Shown piece after piece: positions 36,513 through 47,747 of a DNA stretch of 64,000 nt. Source of the stretch: Heliopora coerulea. Lineage: Eukaryota > Cnidaria > Anthozoa > Scleralcyonacea > Helioporidae. The DNA lies in contig JASJOG010000086.1 in the NCBI GenBank assembly GCA_030142905.1, positions 1,362,982 through 1,426,981 on the forward strand. Direction: 5' to 3'. Every line of letters begins with the position of its first letter. The first letter of the stretch is position 1. The translations under genes were made by a program, and so were the position numbers. Below the pieces are notes generated by a model. The model saw nothing but the letters and a program-made list of their open reading frames with translations. It was not told the DNA's origin and made no database searches.

Positions 36513-38011
36513 GCTTTTTTAATGCCTTTTCACTGGCTCTGAACGTCTTTGCATTATCAGAAATGATTAGCTTCGGCGTCCCCATCCGAGATGAAAACCT
36601 TCTCAGGCAACGCAAAAATTGTGGGGCAGATAAAGATCAAGGTATATCGCTCTACTAACGCAGCAAGAAAATAGGGCTACATAGACCTTATCCATGCGTC
36701 CTTTCTCACTCTTCACAAACAACGGTCCTGCAAAGTGTACGCCGGTTTTTGAAAATGCTGCTGCTTCCTTTACTCTAAACTCTGGCAGATTTGCTGTTTC
36801 TGGCGCGCATTATGCCTTCCTTCTAGGTTCTTACAGACAACACATTTTCCAATAACTTTTTTCACTACTTGTCTACCTTTAGGCACCCAGTACCTTGATC
36901 TAAGTTCAGCTAGAGTCGACCTTACTCCGCTATGGTGTACTCTAATGTGACATTTTTCGATAATTAACTCAGTCAACCTACCTTCTCTGGGGACAAGAAA
37001 TGGGTGTTTAGATTCTTCATCCAAATCCGATTCGCTTAATCTTCCCATACATCTCAACAATTTACCGTCCTCAAACAGTTGTAACCTGCGGTCCAACTGA
37101 CTGAAATTGTCCTGGTTTTCCAACACTGACTGTGCCGCCAAAATCCATAACCTTTCAGCTTCTAGCAATTCCTTCCTAATCAAGCTGCCCCTTCAGTTGC
37201 TCATCTCTATTCGGCGGTTGTGAATTGTGGATGAATCTATTCGCCCACGCGGTTATTCTAAGTATTCTTTCTAAGGAGCTATACTTCTCTAGCTCTAGGT
37301 CAACAACCTTATCTATTCCAACAGTTTCTTTTACTCTAACATTCATCGAAACTACCTTCTTAGCTTCATCTTTGCTCTCTGGTGTCTCAAACGACTTACA
37401 TTGTGGCCATGTGTCTTCGCTTCCTGACAACCATTTTGGACCTGACCACCAAAGTTCATTTTCAATTAATTTTGACGGTGCCCTTCCTCTCGACCCTAAG
37501 TCTGCCGGGTTTTCTGTCCCTGGACAATGACCCCAGTCTGTTTTATGGGTAACCTTCAAAATCTCATTGGTTCTATGCCGTACAAATTGTTTCCACTCGC
37601 CTTCATTCCTAATCCAGCAAAGTGCAGTTTTACTGTCTAACCAAAACTTAGTTCTTGAAACTTTGAGTTGCGATTTAAGAGCATTTTTCACCGAATTCAT
37701 TAATCGCGTCAAGGCTACTGCTGATATAAGCTCTAGACGTGGGATGCTAAGGGACTTGAGCGGTGCTATCCTTGTTTTAGCGGTAAGCAATCGAATGTGG
37801 ATCCCTCGTTCCGTTTCACAGACGAAGTATATCACAGCGCAATAAGCTTTCTCGCTCGCATCTCCGAACCCATGCAGTGAACAATTTAACACCTTGTCAT
37901 CACTTCTACCGTAAACACACCTTGGCACAACAGTTTCCTTCGTTTGTCTCATATCACCAACCCATTCTGACAGCCGCCTTGCATGCTCTTTGCTCAACTC
38001 CTCATCCCAAC

Positions 38012-38379
38012 CAGTGGCGTAACTTGGAATTTTTAGTGCGGGTGCAAGACTTAAGATTTTCCGACAAATGGGCGTGGTCATGTGGGCGTGGCCACGTAAA
38101 AATGCCGTATTTAATAACTAACCTACATTACAATAAATCATATCTACTCATTCTTACATACACTAATACACAAATTCATCTTAATTTGTCCTATATTACG
38201 TCTTTCCGAATTAAGATCATGATTAAGAATTAAGATCATGACAGGAATTTCGCGATATAATTATCTCAACAGCTAACACCAAATTTCCGACAGAGGACTA
38301 CAATTTTCCGACAGATGACCATACTGGTGTCGTGGGGGGGGGCGACCGCCCCCCTGCCCCCCCTATAGTTACGCCACTG
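38012..38379. mobile_element. hAT-type MITE (368 bp) with 8-bp TSD
   Basis: Perfect 13-bp inverted ends, CAGTGGCGTAACT and AGTTACGCCACTG, are flanked by the direct repeat ATCCCAAC (38004-38011 and 38380-38387). It interrupts the RT/RNase H region of the Pao element. A G-rich tract (GGGGGGGGCGACC) lies near its right end. It is a different family from the element at 36098. Confidence 0.93.
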
Positions 38380-38899
38380 ATCCCAACCAACGTTACTTTT
38401 ACACAACGCTTGAAACAATATTTTCATGGGAACGATTGCTGGCCCGATTATGCCTAAGAGATCAAATACGGTGGCAAGCATACTTAAGATGTTTCGTTTT
38501 GTATGGGACAATCTGGCTGCCTTCTCGCCAAGCCGCGATAAATTAAAGTTAATCGTATCTCCAACATAATTCCAGTTCAACCCTAAGACCTTTTCGCAAC
38601 TAGAGCTGTTTTCCTCCTTTAATCGTATACACGATTTGGCGAATGTCTCAACCTCAACTGATCCTTAATTATTGCGTCATTCTCCTTTAACAACTCTGGC
38701 TCGTTTTTAAGCTTCGCTATTTGCCCCTTCATTCTTGCAAAACTATTTACGTAATTCGTAGGCAACACCTCATGACCTTGTTTCCATGGTAGTCCCACTG
38801 AGTATCTTGCCCCATTGAAGGATATCTTGTCAACTAAGGCCTCGTGCACGGTATCTACTTCTCTAATTCCAAGATTCTCTAAATCCCACAGCTTACGTA

Positions 38900-39135
38900 T
38901 GTAACTGTTCAATGTCTGTCAATATTTCAGACAAGTGGTCTACATGAGTGTAAAATGTGTTAATTACTGTGTATCCTGTTTGTGTGATCTTTATCTTAAC
39001 TTAATTACTCGGAGGAAATTAAAAATATAAAAATAGTAACATAACAAAGATAAAAACAGAGTTTGTAAAAAGAATAAAGTTAGATTTGCACTGGATCTCA
39101 GAGTGTACGCGTTTCCATTCGATCGGCACGTAACA
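38900..39135 (+). repeat. 5' LTR of the Ty3 element
   Basis: This 236-bp copy is identical by eye to 44111-44346, which implies recent insertion. The end of this LTR directly precedes the tRNA-Leu primer site. Confidence 0.95.
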
Positions 39136-39174
39136 AATTTGGTGGCAGCTGTGGGATCTGTTGAATCCCCAACC

Positions 39175-42100
39175 ATGGCGACAGCAATTTTGCCTGGTAA
39201 ATTTGAGCACGGAGACATAGTAACTTGGCTTCGCGAATTCGACGCTTGTGCAGAGGCAAATGGATGGAACGCGGATGCCAAAATCAAGAAGTTACCCGCT
39301 TTTCTTCGGGGACAAGCAGCGAGCCATTTTTACGCATTTGACGATGCAAGCCGTGAGTCCTACGCCAACGCAGTCAAAGCTCTGAAAGAGGCAATGTGCC
39401 CACCGGCCAATAAAGAAATTTACTACGCCGAGTTTGAGACGAGATTGTTAAAACCAAGCGAGGACCCATCCGTTTATAAATGGGAGTTAGAGCAGATCCT
39501 GTTAAAAGCAGATCCTGATGTTGACGAAAGCGCAAAAACAGCACTCCTGACGAGACAGTTCATGAAAGGGTTGCCAAAGAACATAAAGATAAAACTGTTG
39601 GAAAGCGACCCTGCCCCAGATCTGCCGAAGATGGTTTCCTTCGTCAAGCGGTATCGAGCCATTCAAGACTTCACAGACCAGAACCATGAGACGCTTACTG
39701 CGAATGTAACAAGTAGAGGAGGTGAAGAAATGGCTACCTTAATTGCGATGGTTTCTGATCTTGCCAGAAAACAAAACAGCATGGAAGAGAAGTTATCGGC
39801 AAGCGACCGGAACAATCCTAGAGGGACGGAACAGCCAAGCACAAAACGAGAGAAAAGAACCTGTTTTGTTTGCAACAAGCAGGGCCATATTGCCAGAGAC
39901 TGCTGGTTCAAAGACCAAAGACAGTCAACCGACTCCAGAACCAACGCTAACAGATGCCACATATGCCAGGGGTACGGACACTTCGCCAAAGATTGTGCGA
40001 ACCGTAAACTCCCAAAGGGCGACTCGGTAAGTGGGATCGCAGGTCGTCCTTGGGTAAGTGCTAATGATCGTAGTAAGAGTAACGAAGATTTTTCTGTACC
40101 TACACAACCTTTTGTTAAGTGTTTTATTAATGGCGTCGAGGTGCATGCACTTATTGATACAGGCTCAATGAGAACATTCATTAGCGATAAAATTCATTCT
40201 ATTATTGATTTTGATAATCACCTAATGGATACTACCGTGGCAGAACGGTGTCTCTCAATCACAGGGAGTAGTTTAAGTATTCTTGGTCAACTAATGGTAA
40301 ATGTAAAGCTTCCTAAAAGTAAGGTAACGTACAACGGACGTTTTCTGGTTAGCAACAACATCAGTTATGACTGCGTGTTAGGGTGGGACTTCCTTAGAGA
40401 AAATAGGTTAAGTTTAAAGGGCAATTTTGATAAGGGGTGTAGCTCCTATTACTTAACAGGGCTCCATGGGAGGACCAACGTGAGCTTTTTCCCTTCGACC
40501 AAAGGTGGAACGGTTTTGGGAGTAACTGAGGCAAGTAGTGCTGATCCTTTTCAGACCCCTGAAGCTCCTGAGACGTGCGAGGGGGATTCAACCGTTCTCG
40601 TCCAGTCGCGTATGAAGGCTGATGTTGTGGTCGTTTTAGACCAAAATGTAGTGGTGCCAGCTCGTACTGAAATGATCGTGGAAGGGAGGTTAATGAAGTC
40701 GGCAAGGACTGAAGTAGGTATGATAGCACCCCTAGGTAATAAAGATGTAGGGGAGGGAACGCACGTGGCTCACACCGTTGTCTGTCCAAACGGTAGAAAT
40801 GTTTTAATTAGAGTTATGAACGCTTTGAGTAAACCAGCAGAGCTAAGGTTTGGTACTAAAATTGCTACATTTAGCCCACTAGTTGAATCTCATAGTAAAG
40901 TCGCTGAGGCATGCTGCGGAATTAAAATCGATGATTCGAAGTGTAATAAGGCCAGATTCGAAAAGGTTATAAACCCTGAGCTAGATCGCCTTGCGAAAGA
41001 TAGTATTTTTGACGTTTTATCCGAATTTAGCGATGTCTTTGAAGAAGAATTAGGCCATACAAACGTGGTAATGCACACCATTGATACCGGAAATTCCGCT
41101 CCAATTAAACAACGGCCGCGACGTTTGCCTTACGCCTATCGAGAAGAAGCCGACAGGCAGATTAAGGAAATGTTAGAGCAAGGAATTATTCGACCTAGCA
41201 CGAGTCCCTGGTCAAGTCCAATTGTCTTAGTAAGAAAACGTTCAGGCGAACTTCGGTTTTGTGTAGACTATCGCAAATTAAACCAGGTGACGCTTAATGA
41301 TGCGCACCCGATCCCAAACATCACGGATATTCTTGATTCGCTAGGGGATGCCACATATTTTTCAACTTTAGATCTGCGGAGCGGATACTGGCAAATATCT
41401 GTTGACCCCAACGATCAATCGAAAACCGCTTTCGCCACCAGTTCCGGTCTTTTTGAGTTTAACCGTATGAGTTTCGGCTTAAAAACAGCGCCTGCCACTT
41501 TTCAACGGGCCATGGAAATCATCTTGGCAGGGTTAACGTTCGAAATATGCTTATGTTATCTTGATGATGTTATTTGTTTTGGACGTACTCTTCGCGAGCA
41601 TAACGAACGCTTAAAAATAGTATTGGATAGGTTTCGGCAACATAATTTGCGAGTTAAATTGGAGAAGTGTCGATTTGCGGAAACGAAAGTGTCTTTTCTC
41701 GGCCATGTGGTCTCGAAACAGGGAGTGATGCCAGACCCAAGTAAGGTCAAAGCGGTACAGGAAATTGCACCCCCGACGTGTCTAAAAGAACTGCGGAGTT
41801 TTCTAGGGCTAGCTAGCTATTATCGGCGCTTTATTCCTAACTTTGCAACTATCGCTGCTCCGTTGACAAAACTTACAACAAAAGCTGAATCGCAGAAACC
41901 TTTCTACTGGTCAAACGAATGTGAGATTTCTTTTGTGCACCTTAAACGTCAGCTCTGTTCCGCACCATTATTAGCCTATCCAAAATTCGACCGAGAGTTT
42001 ACGTTATATACCGATGCGTCAGATGTTGGCCTCGGCGTAATTTTGTCTCAACGCGATGACAACGACGTGGAACGAGTCGTAGCTTACGGTTCTCGCAGCC

Positions 42101-43980
42101 TTACACCTCGAGAACGTAACTATGCTACCACCGAAAAGGAAGCTCTCGCAATTCACTACGGGACACAGCATTTTCGTCTTTACCTTTTAGGCCGCAAATT
42201 TGTCATTGTCACTGATCACAGTGCACTTCGTTGGCTAAATAGTATAGAGCCAAAAGGACGGGTAGCGCGGTGGTTAATGGATTTGCAGGAATTTGAGTTT
42301 TCGGTTCAACATAGACCTGGGAAATCACACTGCAATGCCGACGCCTTATCTCGCTTAGTGAACGAAAGCAGCGACCGCGTTGCGGAATGTTCAACCTCCC
42401 GTTTGGTTACATCAACACAATACACTTCATCTGATTCAATGCTTAACCCTAAAGCGCCCCCCTTTCAACCCTCTGCGTGTAAGGAAGTATGTTCCTCTTA
42501 CCATACCAGTGCAGTCACGATCAATCAGATAATTAATTTGCATGAAGCGCAACGCCAAGATGCGTGTATTTCTAAGGTCATTGAGCTCAAACTTCGAAAG
42601 AAGCCAAGACCTGACTTTAACGACTGGAAAGATGACCCCATATTACGAAATTTTTGGTATAATTATGACCGATTATTTATGCATGAGGACCTTTTAGTAA
42701 GATCTCGTCAGAAACACTCCGCTCATCCTAATCACGCTGTCGTTGTTCCGCAATCCGTTGTGCCAACAATCCTTCAAGGCATGCATGATAGTCCTTCTTG
42801 TGGTCACCTAGGGTCAGTGAGAACGGAAGAAAGAATTCGCGAACGATTTTATTGGCCAAATTTGCGCGCATCAGTTCAGTCTCATGTACGACACTGCCTC
42901 TCTTGCCAACGGCGTAAATCGCCGCCAATCCCAGACAAAGCGCCCATGCAAACTATAGATGTCGGTGAACCTTTTACGTTTTGGGCATTAGATTACATGG
43001 GACCTGTGTCGGAGACCACCAAAGGAAACAAGTATATACTTGTGGTCATGGACCACTTTACCAAGTGGTGTGAAGCATTTCCAACGAAAGATCAGAAGGC
43101 TTCTACGGTAGCTAATATTTTAGTGTCCAAAGTGTTTTCGCGCTTCGGACCCCCAGCTGTGCTGCATTCGGATCAAGGTTCAAACTTCGAAAGCACACTC
43201 ATGCACGAAATTTGCAACATAATGGGAATAACAAAGACGCGCACGACAGCCTACCATCCCAGTGGTGATGGCCAGGTCGAACGGCAGAATCGCACACTGC
43301 AAGATATGCTCGCCAATTATGTATCCACTAGAGCAGACGATTGGGATGTATGGTTAGACCCCGTTGTATATGCATACAACACTAGTAAACACGAATCTAC
43401 CGGGTTTAGCCCATACGAATTAGTCTTTGGTAAGCTCCCTCGCATGCCTTTGGAATTGGAATTTGGTGTGACAGTCGGAAACCTTAGTACCCAAACAGAG
43501 TATGCACAAACAGTTAGAACAGTTCTTCAAAATATCAGACATATCACTAAAGAACGGTTAAGACAGGTGAGTTTGGCTAGACGTGTTCAGCACCAAAATC
43601 CGAAATGGAAACCTTATGTTACGGGGCAAACAGTTTGGGTGAGACGCCCTAAGAAATGGAAGCTCGGTAGGAAGTGGATAGGGCCGTATAAGGTGTTGAG
43701 TAGACTAGGAGTGACATACCGTGTGCGGTCGAAGGAAGGAAGAGAGATGGTAGTTCATCACGACAATCTTAAGTTGTGTTACATACCGTTGGATAAGGGG
43801 CGAATTGTGTCTCCCGGACATGAATCGGGAGAGTTTACGGTGGTCCACGACTTGCCTCAACACCCCAATGCTCGACCATTTCCCTGTAGGCCTAGAGGTG
43901 AAGCCCCCCTAAGGCCACGTTATCAACTCCGGCAAAATATACGTCCTCCAGTACGTTATCCTGATGACATTCGTTACTGA
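39175..43980 (+). CDS. Gag-Pol polyprotein of the Ty3 element
   Basis: ATG at 39175 follows the primer site and opens 1601 codons with no stop or shift. Gag is followed by two zinc knuckles (CFVCNKQGHIARDC near residue 228 and CHICQGYGHFAKDC near 261). Next are an aspartic protease (ALIDTGS near 324), RT (FCVDYRKLNQVT, FSTLDLRSGYWQI, catalytic YLDDV near 794) and RNase H (YTDASDVGLG near 945). The integrase has its HHCC finger (CGHLGS, CLSCQRRK) and DDE residues (WALDYMG near 1270, HSDQGSNF near 1331, DGQVERQNR near 1367). Gag and Pol share one frame, so no frameshift is used. All catalytic residues seen are present, so it may be competent. It replicates by reverse transcription in particles and integrates DNA copies; there is no envelope gene. 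Confidence 0.97.
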   Translation: MATAILPGKFEHGDIVTWLREFDACAEANGWNADAKIKKLPAFLRGQAASHFYAFDDASRESYANAVKALKEAMCPPANKEIYYAEFETRLLKPSEDPSVYKWELEQILLKADPDVDESAKTALLTRQFMKGLPKNIKIKLLESDPAPDLPKMVSFVKRYRAIQDFTDQNHETLTANVTSRGGEEMATLIAMVSDLARKQNSMEEKLSASDRNNPRGTEQPSTKREKRTCFVCNKQGHIARDCWFKDQRQSTDSRTNANRCHICQGYGHFAKDCANRKLPKGDSVSGIAGRPWVSANDRSKSNEDFSVPTQPFVKCFINGVEVHALIDTGSMRTFISDKIHSIIDFDNHLMDTTVAERCLSITGSSLSILGQLMVNVKLPKSKVTYNGRFLVSNNISYDCVLGWDFLRENRLSLKGNFDKGCSSYYLTGLHGRTNVSFFPSTKGGTVLGVTEASSADPFQTPEAPETCEGDSTVLVQSRMKADVVVVLDQNVVVPARTEMIVEGRLMKSARTEVGMIAPLGNKDVGEGTHVAHTVVCPNGRNVLIRVMNALSKPAELRFGTKIATFSPLVESHSKVAEACCGIKIDDSKCNKARFEKVINPELDRLAKDSIFDVLSEFSDVFEEELGHTNVVMHTIDTGNSAPIKQRPRRLPYAYREEADRQIKEMLEQGIIRPSTSPWSSPIVLVRKRSGELRFCVDYRKLNQVTLNDAHPIPNITDILDSLGDATYFSTLDLRSGYWQISVDPNDQSKTAFATSSGLFEFNRMSFGLKTAPATFQRAMEIILAGLTFEICLCYLDDVICFGRTLREHNERLKIVLDRFRQHNLRVKLEKCRFAETKVSFLGHVVSKQGVMPDPSKVKAVQEIAPPTCLKELRSFLGLASYYRRFIPNFATIAAPLTKLTTKAESQKPFYWSNECEISFVHLKRQLCSAPLLAYPKFDREFTLYTDASDVGLGVILSQRDDNDVERVVAYGSRSLTPRERNYATTEKEALAIHYGTQHFRLYLLGRKFVIVTDHSALRWLNSIEPKGRVARWLMDLQEFEFSVQHRPGKSHCNADALSRLVNESSDRVAECSTSRLVTSTQYTSSDSMLNPKAPPFQPSACKEVCSSYHTSAVTINQIINLHEAQRQDACISKVIELKLRKKPRPDFNDWKDDPILRNFWYNYDRLFMHEDLLVRSRQKHSAHPNHAVVVPQSVVPTILQGMHDSPSCGHLGSVRTEERIRERFYWPNLRASVQSHVRHCLSCQRRKSPPIPDKAPMQTIDVGEPFTFWALDYMGPVSETTKGNKYILVVMDHFTKWCEAFPTKDQKASTVANILVSKVFSRFGPPAVLHSDQGSNFESTLMHEICNIMGITKTRTTAYHPSGDGQVERQNRTLQDMLANYVSTRADDWDVWLDPVVYAYNTSKHESTGFSPYELVFGKLPRMPLELEFGVTVGNLSTQTEYAQTVRTVLQNIRHITKERLRQVSLARRVQHQNPKWKPYVTGQTVWVRRPKKWKLGRKWIGPYKVLSRLGVTYRVRSKEGREMVVHHDNLKLCYIPLDKGRIVSPGHESGEFTVVHDLPQHPNARPFPCRPRGEAPLRPRYQLRQNIRPPVRYPDDIRY

Positions 43981-44110
43981 TTCACTTAGTTGTCGCTAGG
44001 AAAACATAAGATGTGCTTTTGTAATATTCTCTTAGGTTTGTGGCTGAATATCAAATACGCTTTTGTAAAAATTTTTAGTTTTCGGGACGAAAACTTAAGT
44101 GGGGGGAGTG

Positions 44111-44346
44111 TGTAACTGTTCAATGTCTGTCAATATTTCAGACAAGTGGTCTACATGAGTGTAAAATGTGTTAATTACTGTGTATCCTGTTTGTGTGATC
44201 TTTATCTTAACTTAATTACTCGGAGGAAATTAAAAATATAAAAATAGTAACATAACAAAGATAAAAACAGAGTTTGTAAAAAGAATAAAGTTAGATTTGC
44301 ACTGGATCTCAGAGTGTACGCGTTTCCATTCGATCGGCACGTAACA
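44111..44346 (+). repeat. 3' LTR of the Ty3 element
   Basis: Identical to the 5' LTR and preceded by the polypurine tract at 44095-44110. The right flank begins with the target duplication CGTA and returns to - strand Pao protease sequence. Confidence 0.95.
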
Positions 44347-45629
44347 CGTACGGTGACGTCCAGTTCCCTAACACTCGTATTCTCTTGCGCCACGAAGTTG
44401 ACGCGCACCGCTTCATCGACAGGCTTTCCTTTCATTGGACCTGATAAAAACCCAACCTAAAGATGTTTCGATCGCCACGGGTTCATCAATTACGCCTCTA
44501 ACGATCTTCCCACTCTGAAATGCCCAAAGATTATCTGCTCCTACCAATACATCTATTTCTAACACCTCCTTGTCCTTACAAACGTTTGAAAGCCACGAGT
44601 TTTTTAGATGAGCATAATCTACCTTTACAGTTTCGAAATGTTCGTTCCTGATCTGGGATATCTCCGGAACAACATATGCTTCAAACCTCACACCACGACC
44701 TCTTCCGACAGGTTCAATTTCCACGCTAACAACACTTTGCAGTCCACCCTTTTTCACTGACTGCCCAAACGTCGTAATCTCCAACCATTCCTTCCTTAAT
44801 TCTTTGAGCGCCGCCTCTGTCGCGCTCTTCACCGTGACAAAGGATTTCTGACTACCCAAATTATTTACTGGGAACGAACAACACGACTCGCTTAAACTTC
44901 ACATCACAACTTGTTCACGCTCCCATTGTGTCCAACACTAACACGGATACCTCACCCTCTCCTAACATTCGGTAAACTCCCCTTAAGATTACGATGGCAC
45001 GCAGAATTGGTCTTCCCAAGACACTCAACAAGACTGGTAAACACACATTTTATTTCTTTCTACTTATATTTTATTTCATTTTATTTTATACTGATTATCG
45101 CTTCTCTTCCGATTGTATAACATCTACTGCCAACCCCAAATCCCTGGTGAAGAGGCCACAGAAGGCCAAAACGTACGTCCAGGGTTGTTTCCCAAGATAT
45201 TTATGCACGAGACAATGTTACGCATCTTTTGCTCTTCCTCTCTGTATTCATACATACTTCCTTATTAAACTCTACACTGCATGGCCAACTGCGTAGCCGT
45301 CTAACTCCGGTAAAACCCCAAGGCCGGGTGGTCGGTTTTGAATTCCCGTACCGCACTCGTGGTAATTGCTAATACACCTGCACAACACAAATGTATACTC
45401 CACGGTTTACTCTGCAACTAAAAACTCATACTCATTCACTCAACTTTACATGGCATACCATTAGCCTAACCATATCACGCTCACTATAGCCCACGGCTAA
45501 AAGGGCGTTCCATTATTAACAGTTTCACTCACAATCGTTAGACAATCACAATTACACAACTGTAACACCAGTGTGGTTCCAATTACCTACTGTAAAACCA
45601 AAAAAAACCAAAAAAATCACCAAAAAAAT

Positions 45630-47110
45630 CAAAGAATATTACTCATGGTTTCATCAATACAACATACGAAATATCAGCATGTAGAAGAAAATCTTTTATG
45701 TTACGTTATTACTTATTGCTGGAGCCATTCTACCCTATTCCTATTTCCACTTTAAGATAAGGGCGTAAGGACTAACTTTCTGTTGCCTGCTCATTAAATG
45801 TAAAAGTAGATAGGGACTTCATTTTGAATGTACGACTGAACTAAAGTACTATGTAGTTTCCTGCTTATACACATTATTTATGTATATATTCTCTTGTTTT
45901 GAAGTTCGTATTATTGGCTCGTCGAATTCTGGTCGTGTGGAAGTATTTTACAATGGAACTTGGGGAACAGTATGCGATGATGGATGGGATATAAATGATG
46001 CTCGTGTTGTTTGCCGTCAACTCGGCTTTATTGATGCCATAGCTGCTTACAAAGGCTCCTCAGTTGTTGACGGAACTGGCCAAATCTGGTTAGATGATGT
46101 TAATTGTGCTGGCACAGAGTCTTGGATATCTGAATGTGCACACTCGGGCTGGGGGAAGGAAAACTGTAGCCATGGCGAAGATGCTGGAGTCCGTTGTTCT
46201 ACACCAGGTTGGAGAATCACATATTCTTTATCTCCCTCCATCATTTTTCCTATTTTATTTAGACAACGTTGAACATGCACAAAGCTGGAAATGGTTTTCT
46301 TACATACTTGATCACGAAGTTTTTCGATCAAGAATTTGAATCGAGATTTGGGGGTTGATAAGATAAAAAGATAAAAAGATAAAAAGTTCAAAAGTTGGTA
46401 ACTGCTATGACTGATCTCATAGATCTCATAGTTTTAAGTGTCCTGCCTTAAATCAGATGTGATGGAGTTAAGACCTCATAACCCACCTCACTGTACTCGT
46501 ATGTCAGTGGCCTCGAATTTAACGTACCCTCAATTTCTACTAAAGTGGTCAACAACTCATCGTAAGTCAACCTTGCATTCTGAAGAACCTTTCTCAAACA
46601 GCGTTTTACACACCTAACCATTCTTTCAAACAAGCCCCCCCCACCATGGTGCTCTTTCCAAATCGAACCGCCAGTCTATCGTCGAGGTTTCCAAATATCC
46701 TCGCACCTCGTTGCTGTTATCCAGCTTTTTTAATGCTTTTCACTGGCTCTGAACGTCTTTGCATTATCAGAAATGATTAGCTTCGGCGTCCCCATCCGAG
46801 ATGAAAATCTTCTCAGGCAACGCAAAAATTGTGGGGCAGATAAATCGGTCACAAAACGTCGTTTAAGTAACTCAATTGCGGTCTCGTAGTTTGTGCTTAT
46901 CAGTGAAAATCCGCCAATGCCAGATTTGGCCGGCTCTCCCAAAAGTCCGCTCAAATAGGTGAACTTGTCTATATCGGACAATGTTCCATTCCAATGGATT
47001 GCGCTTTCGAACGAATCCCAAAATTCTGTCCAGTCTTGCACTCATCCACTGAACTTCGCGACTTCCGGTTTGGGTAGTTTCACTCGAACGGTCGCACTCG
47101 CAGTTGGAAG
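45630..47110 (+). repeat. Segmental copy B (SRCR exon and deleted Pao)
   Basis: This matches copy C from 50215 onward and copy A from 35000 to 36060. It begins just after an AAAAAACC-rich stretch and lacks the Penelope-tail part present in A and C. Its Pao segment has the same internal deletion as copy C. Confidence 0.85.
45902..46207 (+). CDS. SRCR-domain exon B (first acceptor AG mutated)
   Basis: It is the same 306-nt SRCR exon as A and C, with all Cys motifs in frame. The acceptor, TTTAGAAG in A and C, is TTTTGAAG here. The first AG is gone, but the second AG (45903-45904) still allows a start at 45905, three bases shorter and in the same phase. Substitutions include Trp for Arg in the segment before ECAHSGW, and NCSHGED for NCGHGED. 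It may be spliced at the second AG or may be on its way to loss. Confidence 0.7.
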
Positions 47111-47565
47111 TGACGTGCTCTTTGATCCTTAATCATTCACTTCGGGCGATGGGAGTGTTTTCGACTGCTGGCGTAAAGTGCAGTCTATCGCAGCAATACC
47201 ACCATGGATTTCATTTTTAATCTCTGACGATTCTTCGATCTCCCTTTCAATCGCATCTTCTTCCTCGGTCAATTCAAGGATTTGTTAATCAAGTCTTGAA
47301 ATGGTCTCGATCTTTTCTGTCAACGTTAACTTGAGTTGTGTTAACGCAGTCACATCGTCTGGGCTAACGTTGCTGACTATTTCTTTTACTTTCGAGAGTT
47401 GCTTCGTGACGTACGGTCGATGCCCTTTCCTCGATCTTGTTTTCTCGGTTAATTCGGACATTCTGTATCGCGAATCTACTCGAATCCGGCTCGAAGGACC
47501 ATGTGTCGCACAACCTTCACCTATTTGTGCGGCGCTTGTTCGTGAATTCAGCAGATTCCACTAGG
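46448..47565 (-). mobile_element. Internally deleted BEL/Pao element (copy B)
   Basis: On the - strand a Gag segment (MSELTEKTRSRKGHRP near 47460, then DWTEFWDSFESAIHWNGTLS) joins directly to an integrase core fragment (MGTPKLIISDNAKTF) near 46852. It then reaches the integrase C-terminus ([20 protein letters not shown]). Protease, RT and RNase H are absent. In copy A the same integrase sequence continues differently at this point, so the junction marks a deletion. The identical junction occurs in copy C. Confidence 0.85.
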
Positions 47566-47747
47566 GACTCTATCTATCTTTTATTTCACTCTCTCCGTAC
47601 ACTTCCTTCTGACTCCTCTTTACCTTACGAATACTTTACAACCTGCTTCGAAGCTATCCAAGGGACAAGTGCCAAGCCTAGCCTTTAGGGTCAAGGTCCA
47701 GGTTGGCTTACAATGGTTCCTTGTTGTCCAGTATAATGACTAGTTGT

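Larger units (their letters stand above)
34255..36770 (+). repeat. Segmental copy A (Penelope remnant, SRCR exon, Pao 3' region)
   Basis: This block matches 49190-51440 (copy C) along its length and 45630-46850 (copy B) over its right part. It starts with GATTAATCGTGCCAGC, includes a decayed Penelope tail (hairpin at 34676-34710), about 500 bp of unique intron-like DNA, one SRCR exon and the end of a - strand BEL/Pao element. Copy A alone has the 415-bp MITE at 36098. The order shows that the SRCR exon and the Pao fragment were multiplied together. Confidence 0.85.
38900..44346 (+). mobile_element. Ty3-type LTR retrotransposon, complete and young
   Basis: The two LTRs (38900-39135 and 44111-44346) are 236 bp each and look identical base for base; they begin TGTAAC and end TAACA. 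The 4-bp target duplication is CGTA (38896-38899 and 44347-44350). A primer site matching tRNA-Leu (TGGTGGCAGCTGTGGGA, 39140-39156, one mismatch in 16) follows the 5' LTR. A purine tract (AAGTGGGGGGAGTG) precedes the 3' LTR. The single long frame is intact. The element sits inside the - strand Pao element. Confidence 0.97.
35747..45565 (-). mobile_element. BEL/Pao LTR retrotransposon, decayed and multiply interrupted
   Basis: Read right to left: a possible 5' LTR beginning TGTTACAG near 45565; a DUF1758-type protease (GSQKSFV, 44860-44413) in which the usual Asp of the active site is not visible; then the young Ty3 insertion (38900-44346). RT follows (38912-38400), interrupted by a hAT MITE (38012-38379). 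Next come RNase H (HGFGDASEKAYCAVIYF, 37960-37176), the integrase zinc-binding part (CHIRVHHSGVRSTLAELRS, CVVCKN; 37183-36770), a second MITE (36098-36512), and the integrase C-terminus ([27 protein letters not shown]; 36013-35747). Frames are broken in several places. The 3' LTR is missing; the coding end lies about 170 bp from the SRCR exon, which is on the opposite strand. Confidence 0.85.

Noticed and set aside
44202..44435. - strand frame across the right LTR of the Ty3 element
   Set aside because: The same peptide appears at the left LTR only because the LTRs are identical; it is not a gene.
46047..46391. - strand open frame across SRCR exon B (similar in C)
   Set aside because: It is the complement of a clear SRCR exon, with no family similarity of its own.
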